A stretch of 64,000 nucleotides of DNA from UBA2588 sp964343075 (GTDB lineage: Bacteria; Chloroflexota; Dehalococcoidia; Lucifugimonadales; UBA3495): positions 13,514 to 77,513 of the forward strand of contig CAYFGT010000008.1 in assembly GCA_964343075.1 (NCBI GenBank), read 5' to 3'. The translations under genes were made by a program, and so were the position numbers. This document shows positions 33,521 through 42,705 of the stretch, one piece after another (position 1 is the first letter of the stretch; each line of letters begins with the position of its first letter). Under the pieces are notes generated by a model that had not been told where the DNA came from, did no database searches, and was given only the letters and a program-made list of their open reading frames with translations.

Positions 33521-34813
33521 TTAATTGCCCATGTTGATTGGATGGAATATTAGTCCGGTGGGAATCTTAGGGTAAAAAAAAGTTGATTTAGGTGGCATAT
33601 TAGTATCTGATAAGGCTACTTGCTCAAAGGCTTCTTTGGGGAAAGAGCCAAAGAATACTCCAACAGATTTGGCATATGTATCATCGAATATCATATCATC
33701 GCGTGTTGCTTGGTAGAGATCATGTGTGTAACGGAGTTCACAATCAGGATAGGACATTAATATCGGGTCTACTACCTGAGTTTGGAGAATCCACGCATCA
33801 GAGTTTGCTAATGGGCCTGAGGAAGTTGGTATCTTATTGATGTCAATAGTGTAAGTTCGAAGCTTTCCTGTATCGATTGTGCAAATAGTATGGATTGAAT
33901 CGGTCTCGGTTTCTATTAGATGGGGAATGTCATCCTTCGGAATGCCGTCTAGACTAGAGTCTGAATAGTCGCCAGAAATGCTCAATAATTTATCGTGAAG
34001 CATTCCGATAAATTCAGAATTAACGTTATCAATTATTCTATGATAGGGTAGAATTTGAAGCCCTGGATCTTCGAGATCCATTAATACTGTCATTATATGT
34101 TTCGATTCAAAAGTGGGATGTGGCATATTCTGGATTTTTAAGGCCGCTTGATACCTATGGTGACCATCAGCTATATAAATTTTAGAGTCAGATAGGGTAT
34201 TTTGTATGGAATTTATGTCGTCTTGATGGGAGATTGTCCATATGTCTATGTGGTCAGAATCTGAAAATTCTGATTCTGGTATGTTGACATGAAAGTCGGG
34301 GGGAGTTAGTAAGATTCTTTGAATGATTTCAGGAATTGCGGTTGATGAGTTTTTGAATGCGGCTAGTATGGGGCTAAATTGTATACCCGTGGTTTTGAGT
34401 AATTGAATTCTATCGTTGACGATTGGTAGGTAAGTATTTTCGTGCCCGATAATATTATTTAATGAATAGTCTTCCACGCGTAACATGCCTATGAGTCCAG
34501 TAACGGAAAAAGTGTTTCGGTTCAGTCCGTAGGTAAATTTAATCAGATGGTACACAGGTAAGCTGTCTCTTACTATTACCCCATCCTTTAACCACTTGTT
34601 AAATGTCTCTTTGGAGTCAATGTATTTATTGCTGCTTTCATCATTTAAGGCTGAGGTTCCTTCGAGCCAAACAGCATTCTGAGGGCTTTTATTCTCTAAC
34701 TCTTTCTTAAGTGATGAGGATATAAGGTCGAATGGCGGACATATAAGATCATCGATAGAATGAACTTTTTGTAGGTTATATTTGAGTCCTCTGAATGGTG
34801 AAAAGCGTGTCAT
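33521..34813 (-). CDS. DUF1015 family protein
   Basis: About 430 residues. The family start MTRFSPFRGLKYNLQ, PPFDLISSSLKKEL, GLIGMLRVEDYSL (usually ExTLPxxKxDR, here HENTYLPIVNDRIQLLK), IYIADGHHRYQAAL near the centre and a C-terminal YTHDLYQATRDDMIFDDTYAKSVGVFFGSFPKEAF are recognisable. The DGHHRY core is the family hallmark, and the fold is related to ParB/SerK-type serine kinases, so a role in serine metabolism is plausible. ATG at 34813 matches the family N-terminus; the extra 32 residues of the longest frame are rejected. Confidence 0.85.
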   Translation of the reverse strand: MTRFSPFRGLKYNLQKVHSIDDLICPPFDLISSSLKKELENKSPQNAVWLEGTSALNDESSNKYIDSKETFNKWLKDGVIVRDSLPVYHLIKFTYGLNRNTFSVTGLIGMLRVEDYSLNNIIGHENTYLPIVNDRIQLLKTTGIQFSPILAAFKNSSTAIPEIIQRILLTPPDFHVNIPESEFSDSDHIDIWTISHQDDINSIQNTLSDSKIYIADGHHRYQAALKIQNMPHPTFESKHIMTVLMDLEDPGLQILPYHRIIDNVNSEFIGMLHDKLLSISGDYSDSSLDGIPKDDIPHLIETETDSIHTICTIDTGKLRTYTIDINKIPTSSGPLANSDAWILQTQVVDPILMSYPDCELRYTHDLYQATRDDMIFDDTYAKSVGVFFGSFPKEAFEQVALSDTNMPPKSTFFYPKIPTGLIFHPINMGN

Positions 34814-34945
34814 AGATACCTGATTATAACGATTATGGTATTGGTAGTTCAACATTTTTGTTTTAAATTGACTTATTGGTATAATTGGCTCAAATATAAA
34901 GTACGTCATTCAAATGGACGTTAATAAAATAAATAAGTGAAACGC

Positions 34946-36163
34946 ATGACAGAATTGATTAATGAAATTCCTGGAGGGAATATTGCAACTCCTAAAGGTT
35001 TCAGTACAGGAGCTACTTTTGCGGGACTAAAAACATTTGCAGAAGATAAACTCGATTTGGGTTTGATTGTATCCCAGGAGCAATGTGCTGCTGCCGGAGT
35101 ATTTACTACCAGCGCAATAAGATCACCTTCGGTTGATGTTACTTCTGAGTATATTCAGAATGGTAGTGCCAGATGTATTTTTGTGAATGCGGGCATTGCT
35201 AACGCTTGTGTAGGTGAACAGGGGTTCTTAGATGCCAGAGAGATTGCTAGGCAAGTATCTGAAAAAATTGGGTGTGCTATAGAAGATGTTTTGATATGTA
35301 GCACAGGAGTGATTGGTGTTGAGTTGCCTATGTCGCTAATAACCACAGGTCTCGGGAAAATTGTATTGGAGGATACCTCTGGGTCACAAGTAGCTAGAGC
35401 AATGATGACAACCGATACAAGACCTAAAGAAATTGCAGTTTCTCTAGAAATTGCAGGTAAAACCATAACGATAGCGGGAGTTGCCAAAGGCTCAGGTATG
35501 ATTCATCCCAACATGGCTACCATGCTGTCGTTTATAACTACGGATGCTTCGGTGAACAAAGATTTCTTAAAACAAGTATTATCCGAAGTTTGTGATGACA
35601 CGTTCAACATGTTGTCTGTTGACGGAGATACAAGCACGAATGACACTGTCCTCGTATTAGCAAATGGAGCTTCAGGGAGTCCCGAAATAGATAAAGACTC
35701 AAAAGATGCTGCAGTGTTTGTAGAAGGATTGCGATATGTATGTACTGACCTTGTCAGAAAATTAGCTTCGGATGGCGAAGGGGCGTCAACATTAATTACC
35801 GTAGATGTATGTGGAGCTGCTAGTAAGCAAGATGCTCGGAAAGCAGCAAAGACTGTAGTGGCTTCTAATCTGGTTAAATCTGCTGTATATGGAGCGGATC
35901 CGAATTGGGGCAGGATTCTTATGGCTCTAGGGATGAGCGATGTGACGGTTAATGAGCAATCTATAGATCTTTTTGTGAACGGGGTGTGTATTATGGAATC
36001 TGGTAAATCCATCCCGTTCTTCAAAGATGCTGTCGTCGCTCTAATGCAAGAACCTGAGGTTAATTTTAGGCTACAGCTTAATTTAGGTGAATTCAATGCT
36101 ACTGCTTGGGGTTGCGATTTAACTGAACAATACGTGATTATTAACAGTGCTTATACTACGTAA
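34946..36163 (+). CDS. argJ: Bifunctional ornithine acetyltransferase/N-acetylglutamate synthase
   Basis: Moves acetyl from N-acetylornithine to glutamate and may also use acetyl-CoA, closing the acetyl cycle of arginine synthesis. About 405 residues, self-cleaving between Ala and Thr in GMIHPNMATMLSF (Thr192 with this start). N-terminal IATPKGFSTGATFAGLK and LSVDGDTSTNDTV are typical. A TATAAT lies at 34880-34885 and a TTGACT at 34868-34873, although these two are not at promoter spacing. The start could also be GTG at 34937. First gene of argJ-argB-argD-argG. Confidence 0.96.
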   Translation: MTELINEIPGGNIATPKGFSTGATFAGLKTFAEDKLDLGLIVSQEQCAAAGVFTTSAIRSPSVDVTSEYIQNGSARCIFVNAGIANACVGEQGFLDAREIARQVSEKIGCAIEDVLICSTGVIGVELPMSLITTGLGKIVLEDTSGSQVARAMMTTDTRPKEIAVSLEIAGKTITIAGVAKGSGMIHPNMATMLSFITTDASVNKDFLKQVLSEVCDDTFNMLSVDGDTSTNDTVLVLANGASGSPEIDKDSKDAAVFVEGLRYVCTDLVRKLASDGEGASTLITVDVCGAASKQDARKAAKTVVASNLVKSAVYGADPNWGRILMALGMSDVTVNEQSIDLFVNGVCIMESGKSIPFFKDAVVALMQEPEVNFRLQLNLGEFNATAWGCDLTEQYVIINSAYTT

Positions 36164-36199
36164 GTGAACTGATTAAAAACACCTGATTATGGAGCGATT

Positions 36200-36991
36200 G
36201 TGTCAGATATTGATTTGGTAGTTAAAATCGGCGGCAGTACTTTGGGGAGCCATGACACTACCATTAAAGATTTAATTGAGTTGCAGCAACAAGGGTATAA
36301 GATCGTTGTAGTGCACGGAGGTGGTAATGTTATCTCGGAATGGATGAGTAAACAAAATTTATCTCCGGTGTTCAAAGACGGGTTACGGGTTACTGATCGC
36401 CCTAGTTTGGATATTGTGGTGGCAGTTTTAACAGGACTGATCAACAAAGAAATGGTTTCATTGGTTAATAGGCTAGGCGGAAAGAGTCTAGGAATAAGTG
36501 GGGTTGATGGAGGAATTCTTGAAGCGATTATTCCAAACCCTGATCTTGGATATGTTGGTAAAGTTATTAAGGTGAATGATGAACCTCTAAGAACGGTTCT
36601 AGAAATGGGATATATGCCAATGTTATCTCCTGTAGGTGTCCACACTGATGATGGATCAGAGAACTCAGGAATTCCACTGAATATAAATGGAGATACTTCA
36701 GCTGGAGAGATAGCGAAGGCTTTGGCTCCTGAAAGATTGGTTTTTTTGACCGATGTGCCAGGAATAATGGATAATAATGGCCGAGTGATTCCGAGAATGA
36801 ATTTAGGCATTGCTAATAACTTGATTAATTCAGGTGTGATAAAGGGGGGTATGATACCTAAATTAGGTGCATGTATAACGGCCCTCGATAATGTTAAATA
36901 TGCTGATATTATTGATGGCAGGACCCCTAATTCTTTGATGGACTGCGTGAACGATAAAAGGATCGGTACTCGGATATTGGGCAATGTTTAG
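36200..36991 (+). CDS. argB: Acetylglutamate kinase
   Basis: Phosphorylates N-acetylglutamate, second step of arginine synthesis. 263 residues in the amino-acid kinase fold: VVKIGGSTLG (ATP-site Lys), VVVHGGGNVI, FKDGLRVTD, SPVGVHTDDGS, NINGDTSAGEIAKAL, LVFLTDVPGIMD and the C-terminal SGVIKGGMIPKL. GTG start with GGAG upstream. No N-terminal helix, so probably the non-hexameric form that is not inhibited through that element. 36 bases after argJ. Confidence 0.96.
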   Translation: MSDIDLVVKIGGSTLGSHDTTIKDLIELQQQGYKIVVVHGGGNVISEWMSKQNLSPVFKDGLRVTDRPSLDIVVAVLTGLINKEMVSLVNRLGGKSLGISGVDGGILEAIIPNPDLGYVGKVIKVNDEPLRTVLEMGYMPMLSPVGVHTDDGSENSGIPLNINGDTSAGEIAKALAPERLVFLTDVPGIMDNNGRVIPRMNLGIANNLINSGVIKGGMIPKLGACITALDNVKYADIIDGRTPNSLMDCVNDKRIGTRILGNV

Positions 36992-37048
36992 CCGAAGTTT
37001 AGGCAGTGGCTTTAGTAAACCCAAACAAGATGTTGCAAGAGAGGATAC

Positions 37049-38236
37049 ATGAATAATTCTGAATGGATAGCAATAGAAAACAAATATTATGCGCAAACTG
37101 TAAGGCGACAGCCGGTTGTTATTGAGAAAGGTTTGGGATCTAGGGTATGGGATGCCGATGGTAAAGAATACTTGGATTTTGTTGCAGGCTGGGCTGTTGA
37201 CAATTTAGGGCATTCAAATCCTGTAATCTCTCAAGCTATTAAAGACCAGGCTGATACTTTGTTACAGACGTCCAATCAATTTTATACGATTCCACAGCTA
37301 AAGTTAGCAGAGCTTCTTATAGAGAATAGCGCTTTGGACAAAGTTTTCTTTGGAAATAGTGGAGCTGAGGCTAATGAAGGGGCAATCAAATTGGCTCGTA
37401 GATACGGAATGCTTAATAGAGATGGTGCATATGAGATTATTACGGCATTGAATTCGTTTCATGGTAGAACATTAGGCACAGTAGCTGCTACGGGACAGCC
37501 TCATTACCAAGAAAATTTTGCACCATTGTTGCCCGGTTTTGTGCATGTTGATTACAACGATGTTGACGGAATTATTAATGCCACGACTGATAAGACAGCA
37601 GCTATTATGCTGGAACCGGTTCAAGGTGAAGGAGGAGTGATAATTCCATCAGACGATTACCTTCCAAGAGTGAGAGAATGGTGTGATAAGAACAATATTT
37701 TACTTATTTTAGATGAAGTTCAGACAGGTATTGGACGGCTTGGGAGTTTGTTTGGATATCAGGAATATGGTATTGAACCGGATGTTATGACATTAGCAAA
37801 AGGACTAGGATTTGGGCTGCCTATAGGTGCATTTTTGTCTAAAGAATATTGTATGGCTCTAGTTCCTGGTGATCATGGATCCACGTTTGGAGGTAATGCT
37901 TTAACCACTGCTGTAGCTTTTGCTGGTACTGATCATTTAATCAGCAGTGGAGTGTTACAAAATGTCAAAGAGATGGAAATTTATTTCATGAATGGATTGA
38001 ATCAATTAAAAGAAAAATATGGGTTTATCAGTGAAGTCAGAGGGAAAGGGTTGCTAATTGCGATGGAATTTGATCAAGATCTATCAGCACAAATGATCAC
38101 TGAATGTAACACTGCAGGCTTATTGTTGAACGCGCCACGACCTAACGCGATTAGATTTATGCCACCGTTGAACATAACATCTGAAGAAGTTGATGAGTGT
38201 ATAGCAAAACTAGACTCTGTTTTGAGCGGTATATAG
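37049..38236 (+). CDS. argD: Acetylornithine aminotransferase
   Basis: PLP enzyme converting N-acetylglutamate semialdehyde to N-acetylornithine. 395 residues. FVAGWAVDNLGHSNP, FGNSGAEANEGAIKLAR, SFHGRTLGTVAATGQPHYQ, LEPVQGEGGV, LILDEVQTGIGRLG and the Lys-bearing LAKGLGFGLPIGAF follow the class III family; context in an arg cluster favours ArgD over GABA or ornithine aminotransferase. AGAGAGG lies before the ATG. Confidence 0.95.
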   Translation: MNNSEWIAIENKYYAQTVRRQPVVIEKGLGSRVWDADGKEYLDFVAGWAVDNLGHSNPVISQAIKDQADTLLQTSNQFYTIPQLKLAELLIENSALDKVFFGNSGAEANEGAIKLARRYGMLNRDGAYEIITALNSFHGRTLGTVAATGQPHYQENFAPLLPGFVHVDYNDVDGIINATTDKTAAIMLEPVQGEGGVIIPSDDYLPRVREWCDKNNILLILDEVQTGIGRLGSLFGYQEYGIEPDVMTLAKGLGFGLPIGAFLSKEYCMALVPGDHGSTFGGNALTTAVAFAGTDHLISSGVLQNVKEMEIYFMNGLNQLKEKYGFISEVRGKGLLIAMEFDQDLSAQMITECNTAGLLLNAPRPNAIRFMPPLNITSEEVDECIAKLDSVLSGI

Positions 38237-38243
38237 AGGCATT

Positions 38244-39425
38244 ATGAAGAATAAAATTGTACTGGCATATAGTGGAGGCTTAGATACGTCTGTAGCGGTT
38301 CCTTGGTTAAAAGAAAATTATGATGCAGAAGTGGTAACAGTCACTATTGACCTTGGGATGGTCGATCTGGATTCGATAAAACAACGTGCAATAGAGGTTG
38401 GCGCGGATAAAGCGGTAACTATTGACGCAAAATCTCCATTAGTTGATCAGTATATATGGCCTGCTTTGAAAGCAGGGGCGGTTTATGAAGAAGAATACCC
38501 TTTAGCGACTGCTTTGGGGAGGCCTTTGATTGCTAAGTGCTTGGTTGATGTCGCCAAAGAAGAAGGAGCATATGCTATAGCTCATGGATGTACTGGCAAA
38601 GGGAACGATCAAGTAAGAATAGAAGTCAGTGCAGCAGCTTTGATGCCACAGGTCAAATTAATAGCTCCCATCCGTGATTGGGGCATGAGTAGAGCCGATG
38701 AAATCGAATATGCCAATGAAAGAAGCTTGCCTATCAACGTTAAAGATAGCAGATTCTCAGTAGATGAAAATCTGTGGGGTCGGAGTGCAGAAGCGGGCGA
38801 GCTTGAAGATCCAGGATTGGAACCTCCTGAAGAAGCCTTTACTTGGACTACCTCTCCGGAAAATTCAGTTACTCAAAAAGAATATTTGGAAATTGAGTTT
38901 GAAAAAGGGATTCCAGTTGCCGTGAATGGTAATCAAATGGATGGGGTCGAACTTATAGTTGTACTGAATGAAATTGCAGGTAAGCATGGAGTTGGACGAA
39001 TTGATCATGTGGAAAACAGGCTGGTCGGAATTAAGTCTCGAGAAATATATGAATCACCTGCAGGCATAGTGCTTCATATGGCCCATAAAGCCTTGGAAGA
39101 TTTGACCTTGAGCCGAGATCAAGCTAGATTTAAACATAATGTGTCCCGAGAATATTCAGAGATTGTATATAATGGCTTGTGGTTTAGTAGGCACAGGATC
39201 AACTTAGATCATTATATAGACAGCACACAACAATATGTATCAGGTAAGGTGCAGGTCTCATTGTACAAAGGAAAATGTACAGTGACAGGAAGGGAAAGTG
39301 GTTATGGTCTTTATTCCAAAGCCTTAGCTACTTATGATAGAGATGATGAATTTGACCATAAGTCTGCCGAAGGATTTATCAATATATTTGGTTTGTCTCT
39401 AAGGACAGAAAACGTAAAAGAATAA
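38244..39425 (+). CDS. argG: Argininosuccinate synthase
   Basis: Joins citrulline and aspartate using ATP. 393 residues: N-terminal PP-loop LAYSGGLDTSVAVPWL, YPLATALGRPLIAKCLV, HGCTGKGNDQVRIE, PIRDWGMSRADEIEYA, and the C-terminal VGRIDHVENRLVGIKSREIYE and YNGLWFS. Seven bases after argD. Completes a four-gene arg cluster; argC, argF and argH are not in the window. Confidence 0.97.
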   Translation: MKNKIVLAYSGGLDTSVAVPWLKENYDAEVVTVTIDLGMVDLDSIKQRAIEVGADKAVTIDAKSPLVDQYIWPALKAGAVYEEEYPLATALGRPLIAKCLVDVAKEEGAYAIAHGCTGKGNDQVRIEVSAAALMPQVKLIAPIRDWGMSRADEIEYANERSLPINVKDSRFSVDENLWGRSAEAGELEDPGLEPPEEAFTWTTSPENSVTQKEYLEIEFEKGIPVAVNGNQMDGVELIVVLNEIAGKHGVGRIDHVENRLVGIKSREIYESPAGIVLHMAHKALEDLTLSRDQARFKHNVSREYSEIVYNGLWFSRHRINLDHYIDSTQQYVSGKVQVSLYKGKCTVTGRESGYGLYSKALATYDRDDEFDHKSAEGFINIFGLSLRTENVKE

Positions 39426-39458
39426 AGAATAATTAGATGCAAGAGGGAAGGTTTAATA

Positions 39459-40625
39459 ATGGGGATCGCTAGCAGAATGAGTTTGCTTGGAACAGAAACC
39501 GCATTCGAGGTTCTGATGAAGGCTAGAAATTTAGAAGCTCAAGGTAAAGAAATAGTACATCTTGAAATTGGCGAACCTGATTTTGACACACCTCGTCATA
39601 TAGTTGATGCAGGTGTCCAAGCGTTACAGGATGGCTTCACTCATTATGGACCTACCCCAGGGTTACCGCAATTGAGAGAAGCGATTTCAGCCAACAGTGA
39701 AAAAGTTAGAGGTATCACCACTGACCCTAATACTGTTGTAGTTACTCCTGGAGCAAAACCCATTATGTTTTATGTCATATTGGCGCTTGCTGAACCTGGA
39801 ATGGAGGTAATATACCCTAATCCTGGTTTCCCTATTTATGAGTCAATGATTAAATTTTCAGGAGCCACTCCGGTTCCAATGCAATTATTAGAAGAATCAG
39901 GGTATCATCCTGATCTTAATGATTTAAAAAGCAAGATTAATGATAAGACTAGTCTGATCATATTAAATTCGCCAGAGAATCCTTGTGGCTCGGCTCTTAG
40001 TTCAGATGAGCTAAATTCCATAGCTGATATGGTTAAAGAACACCCTAATTTATATGTCATGGCTGATGAAATATATAAAGATATCCTATATACAGGCGAG
40101 CATTCTAGTATAGCTGCAATAGATGGAATGCAAGAAAGAACAGTAATACTTGATGGTTTCTCAAAAAGTTATGCTATGACGGGCTGGAGATTGGGGTATG
40201 GGATAATGCCTCCTGAATTAGTGCCACATATAGTTAAATTAGCTGTCAACAGTGTGTCTTGCGCAGCATCATTTTCACAGATTGCAGCTATTTCTGCACT
40301 AGAAGGATCTCAAGAGGAAGTTTTGGGTATGGCCCAGGAATTTTCTGAACGCAAAAGTTTAATTGTAGAAGGGTTGCGAAGTATTAAAGGTATTAGGTGT
40401 CCTGAGCCAGAAGGAGCTTTTTACGTCTTTCCTAATATTTCCGATACTGGGTTAACTAGTAATGAATTTGAAGACAGGGCGCTTAATGAAGCAGGAGTAG
40501 CGTTACTAGCGGGTTCAGCATTTGGCGGATACGGAGAGGGGTATGTGAGGTTATCTTATGCTAATTCTAAAGAGAATATTAATATTGCTATTCAAAATTT
40601 AGATAAGTTTGTGAATTCATTGTGA
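39459..40625 (+). CDS. Class I pyridoxal-phosphate aminotransferase
   Basis: 388 residues of the aspartate aminotransferase fold: IVHLEIGEPDFDTPRHI, HYGPTPGLPQLREAIS, VVTPGAKPIMFYV, LNSPENPCGSALS, VMADEIYKDILY and LDGFSKSYAMTGWRLGY with the Schiff-base Lys. The GEPDFDTP and SKSYAMTGWR segments fit the Iγ-type enzymes active on aspartate, aromatic or branched substrates. Placed 33 bases after argG and probably co-transcribed, it may supply aspartate to argininosuccinate synthesis; this is inference. Confidence 0.92.
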   Translation: MGIASRMSLLGTETAFEVLMKARNLEAQGKEIVHLEIGEPDFDTPRHIVDAGVQALQDGFTHYGPTPGLPQLREAISANSEKVRGITTDPNTVVVTPGAKPIMFYVILALAEPGMEVIYPNPGFPIYESMIKFSGATPVPMQLLEESGYHPDLNDLKSKINDKTSLIILNSPENPCGSALSSDELNSIADMVKEHPNLYVMADEIYKDILYTGEHSSIAAIDGMQERTVILDGFSKSYAMTGWRLGYGIMPPELVPHIVKLAVNSVSCAASFSQIAAISALEGSQEEVLGMAQEFSERKSLIVEGLRSIKGIRCPEPEGAFYVFPNISDTGLTSNEFEDRALNEAGVALLAGSAFGGYGEGYVRLSYANSKENINIAIQNLDKFVNSL

Positions 40626-40663
40626 TCAGAATTTATATTCGGTTTAAAATAGCGTAGGTAGTT

Positions 40664-41776
40664 ATGGAGTTTGGATTAACAGAATTTCAACAAATGATTA
40701 GTAATAGTTCTGACGAGTTTTTGGCTCAAGAATGTCAGATGGAATATGTTCGTGAAATGGAAACAGATTCTGTAGGATGTACAGATGTTTTTTGGTCTCA
40801 AATTGTAGGACAGGGATGGACAGGAATTGGAATTCCTGAAGAATATGGAGGAACAGGGGGGGATTTTTTAGATTTGGCGGTTCTTCTGGAGAACACAGGC
40901 AAGTATCTGATGCCTGGACCGCTCTTTTCCACTGTCATTCTTGGCGCATTGACAATATTGGATTCCGGCTCGGATCAACAGAAATCTGAATGGTTACCGC
41001 AAATCAGTGCAGGTACATTGTTAGTCACTATGGCTTTGCTGGAAGAATCCAACAGTTATGACTGGAAAGATGTTCAGACTACGGCCCAGCTTGAAGGTGG
41101 CAAGTATCGGATATGTGGTAATAAATTGTTTGTACCATATGCACATACAGCAGGATTAATTATAATCCCTGCCAAGACGGAGAATGACAACATAAGCCTA
41201 TTTGCTGTTGATCCGAATCAGAACGGTGTGACTGTACGCCCGATGGATATAATGTCATCTGACAAAAATAGTACAGTTCAATTGGATGATGTAGTTATAG
41301 AAGAAACTTCTATGTTAGGAGAACTAAATTCTGGGGGAGTTTTTTTTGACCGAACTTTTATACGGGCAGTGATTGCAAAATGCGTGCAAATGACAGGCAG
41401 TTTATCTGCATGTTTGGATATAACGTTGGATTATGTTAAGCAACGTAGTCAGTTTGGGCGTTCAATTGGAACCTTTCAGGCTATTCAGCATCATTGTTCC
41501 AATATGGCGATCGATCTTGAAGGTAGTCGGCATGTTGCTTATCAAGCTGCCTGGGCTCTATCGAATAATATTGATGCTAGTAATAGTGCGCACCTTGCCA
41601 AGGCTTGGATCAATGATGCCACTCAAAGGATTAGCACATTAGCTCATCAATCGCATGGCGCAATAGGTTTTACTCATGATTACGATTTGCAAATGCATAC
41701 AAGATGGTTAAAATCACAAGAACTACTTTATGGTAACAATCATTACCATAAAGAGAAATATTTGAATATTATTTAG
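40664..41776 (+). CDS. Acyl-CoA dehydrogenase, FadE-like
   Basis: 370 residues. GIPEEYGGTGGDFLDLAVLLENTGKYLMPGP, the middle TMALLEESNS, YVKQRSQFGRSIGTFQAIQHHCSNMAIDL and the last YGNNHYHKEKYLN cover the superfamily. The last motif lacks the YEGT-type Glu base, which is common in the short FadE subunit that pairs with a catalytic partner in actinobacterial and Chloroflexota alpha2beta2 enzymes. No partner gene is adjacent; the other acyl-CoA dehydrogenase genes lie at 24667 and 44078. Follows the aminotransferase by 38 bases. Confidence 0.88.
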   Translation: MEFGLTEFQQMISNSSDEFLAQECQMEYVREMETDSVGCTDVFWSQIVGQGWTGIGIPEEYGGTGGDFLDLAVLLENTGKYLMPGPLFSTVILGALTILDSGSDQQKSEWLPQISAGTLLVTMALLEESNSYDWKDVQTTAQLEGGKYRICGNKLFVPYAHTAGLIIIPAKTENDNISLFAVDPNQNGVTVRPMDIMSSDKNSTVQLDDVVIEETSMLGELNSGGVFFDRTFIRAVIAKCVQMTGSLSACLDITLDYVKQRSQFGRSIGTFQAIQHHCSNMAIDLEGSRHVAYQAAWALSNNIDASNSAHLAKAWINDATQRISTLAHQSHGAIGFTHDYDLQMHTRWLKSQELLYGNNHYHKEKYLNII

Positions 41777-41785
41777 AGGATGATT

Positions 41786-42127
41786 ATGGCTGAATGTGTT
41801 TTTTGTAATATAGTTAGGGACACTACTAATGATAATATCATTTACAAAGATGACAAAGTAATTGTTATAAAAGATATTAACCCCCAGGCAAAAGTCCATT
41901 TGTTGATTATCCCTATGATGTGCCTTAAGTCCTTAGCATATATAGGGCCTGGCCAGGTTCCAATTATGGGTCATTTGTTTGTGGTAGCAGAGGAAATGGC
42001 ACGTAGAGAAGGAATAACGAAGAGCGGATATAGGATTGTGATGAATCAAGGTGATGATGCCGGCCAACAAATAGCTCACTTGCATTTGCATTTACTTGGA
42101 GGGCAATCACTAGCCGCCATGGGCTAA
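41786..42127 (+). CDS. HIT family protein (HINT type)
   Basis: 113 residues: CVFCNIVRD with CxxC, DDKVIVIKDINPQAKVHLLIIPM, and the histidine triad IAHLHLHLLGG near the C-terminus. HINT proteins hydrolyse adenosine phosphoramidates. The second ATG at 41786 has GAGG six bases upstream and matches the family start; ATG at 41780 is less likely. Follows the acyl-CoA dehydrogenase gene by nine bases and precedes the YqeK-like gene by four. Confidence 0.93.
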   Translation: MAECVFCNIVRDTTNDNIIYKDDKVIVIKDINPQAKVHLLIIPMMCLKSLAYIGPGQVPIMGHLFVVAEEMARREGITKSGYRIVMNQGDDAGQQIAHLHLHLLGGQSLAAMG

Positions 42128-42131
42128 TGTT

Positions 42132-42698
42132 GTGGATTCACTAGAAAAATTCATAAACAGCACTGTAGAACATATGCCTAAGGGTATGCAAAGCCATATT
42201 GGTACTGTTGTTGATATCGCTTTGGAGTTGTCAGATATCTATCAATGTAATTCAGGAGAAGTATATTTGGCCGCAAAAGGTCATGATATTGCTCGGCTTA
42301 TTCCTCCACATATTTTGATTGAAATGTCTCAAGAGTATGGTATACATATATGCCAAGTAGAGAGAGACATCCCTATGTTATTGCATGGTCCCGTGGGAGC
42401 TAATATGCTGTCAGAACACATGAAACATTTTAACAAGTCAATTTTTGAAGCAGTGTATTGGCATACCACAGGGAAGTATGAAATAGATGATGTAGGGAAA
42501 ATTGTATTTTTGGCGGATAAATTAGATCCGATGAAAGGGACGCGCTATCCATATCAGCGTCTTTTGCATGATATTGCTCGGAAGAATCTTGATAAAGCAA
42601 TGAAAGAATTTTTGGACAGAGAGGTTATATCATTAATAAATCAAGGGAATTTGGTACATCCTGAAATGTTAGCGGCGAGAAACGCATACAGTAGATAG
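42132..42698 (+). CDS. YqeK-like HD-domain hydrolase (symmetrical Ap4A-hydrolase family)
   Basis: 188 residues. HIGTVVDIALELSDIY with the first His, AAKGHDIARLIPP with the HD pair, LLHGPVGANML, YWHTTGKYEIDDVGKIVFLADKLDP and the ending basic helix are those of YqeK, which cleaves diadenosine tetraphosphate symmetrically. Start GTG at 42132, four bases after the HIT gene. The association with a nucleotide-cleaving HIT protein is suggestive of dinucleotide turnover. Confidence 0.87.
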   Translation: MDSLEKFINSTVEHMPKGMQSHIGTVVDIALELSDIYQCNSGEVYLAAKGHDIARLIPPHILIEMSQEYGIHICQVERDIPMLLHGPVGANMLSEHMKHFNKSIFEAVYWHTTGKYEIDDVGKIVFLADKLDPMKGTRYPYQRLLHDIARKNLDKAMKEFLDREVISLINQGNLVHPEMLAARNAYSR

Positions 42699-42705
42699 CG
42701 GGCAT

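Noticed and set aside
33521..34909. DUF1015 protein starting at 34909
   Set aside because: The family N-terminus (MTRFSPFRG) begins at 34813; the extension has no support.
35503..36096. 197-codon frame on the minus strand opposite argJ
   Set aside because: Antisense shadow of argJ.
36187..36984. 265-codon frame on the minus strand opposite argB
   Set aside because: Antisense shadow of a strongly conserved plus-strand gene; no family motifs and low-complexity content.
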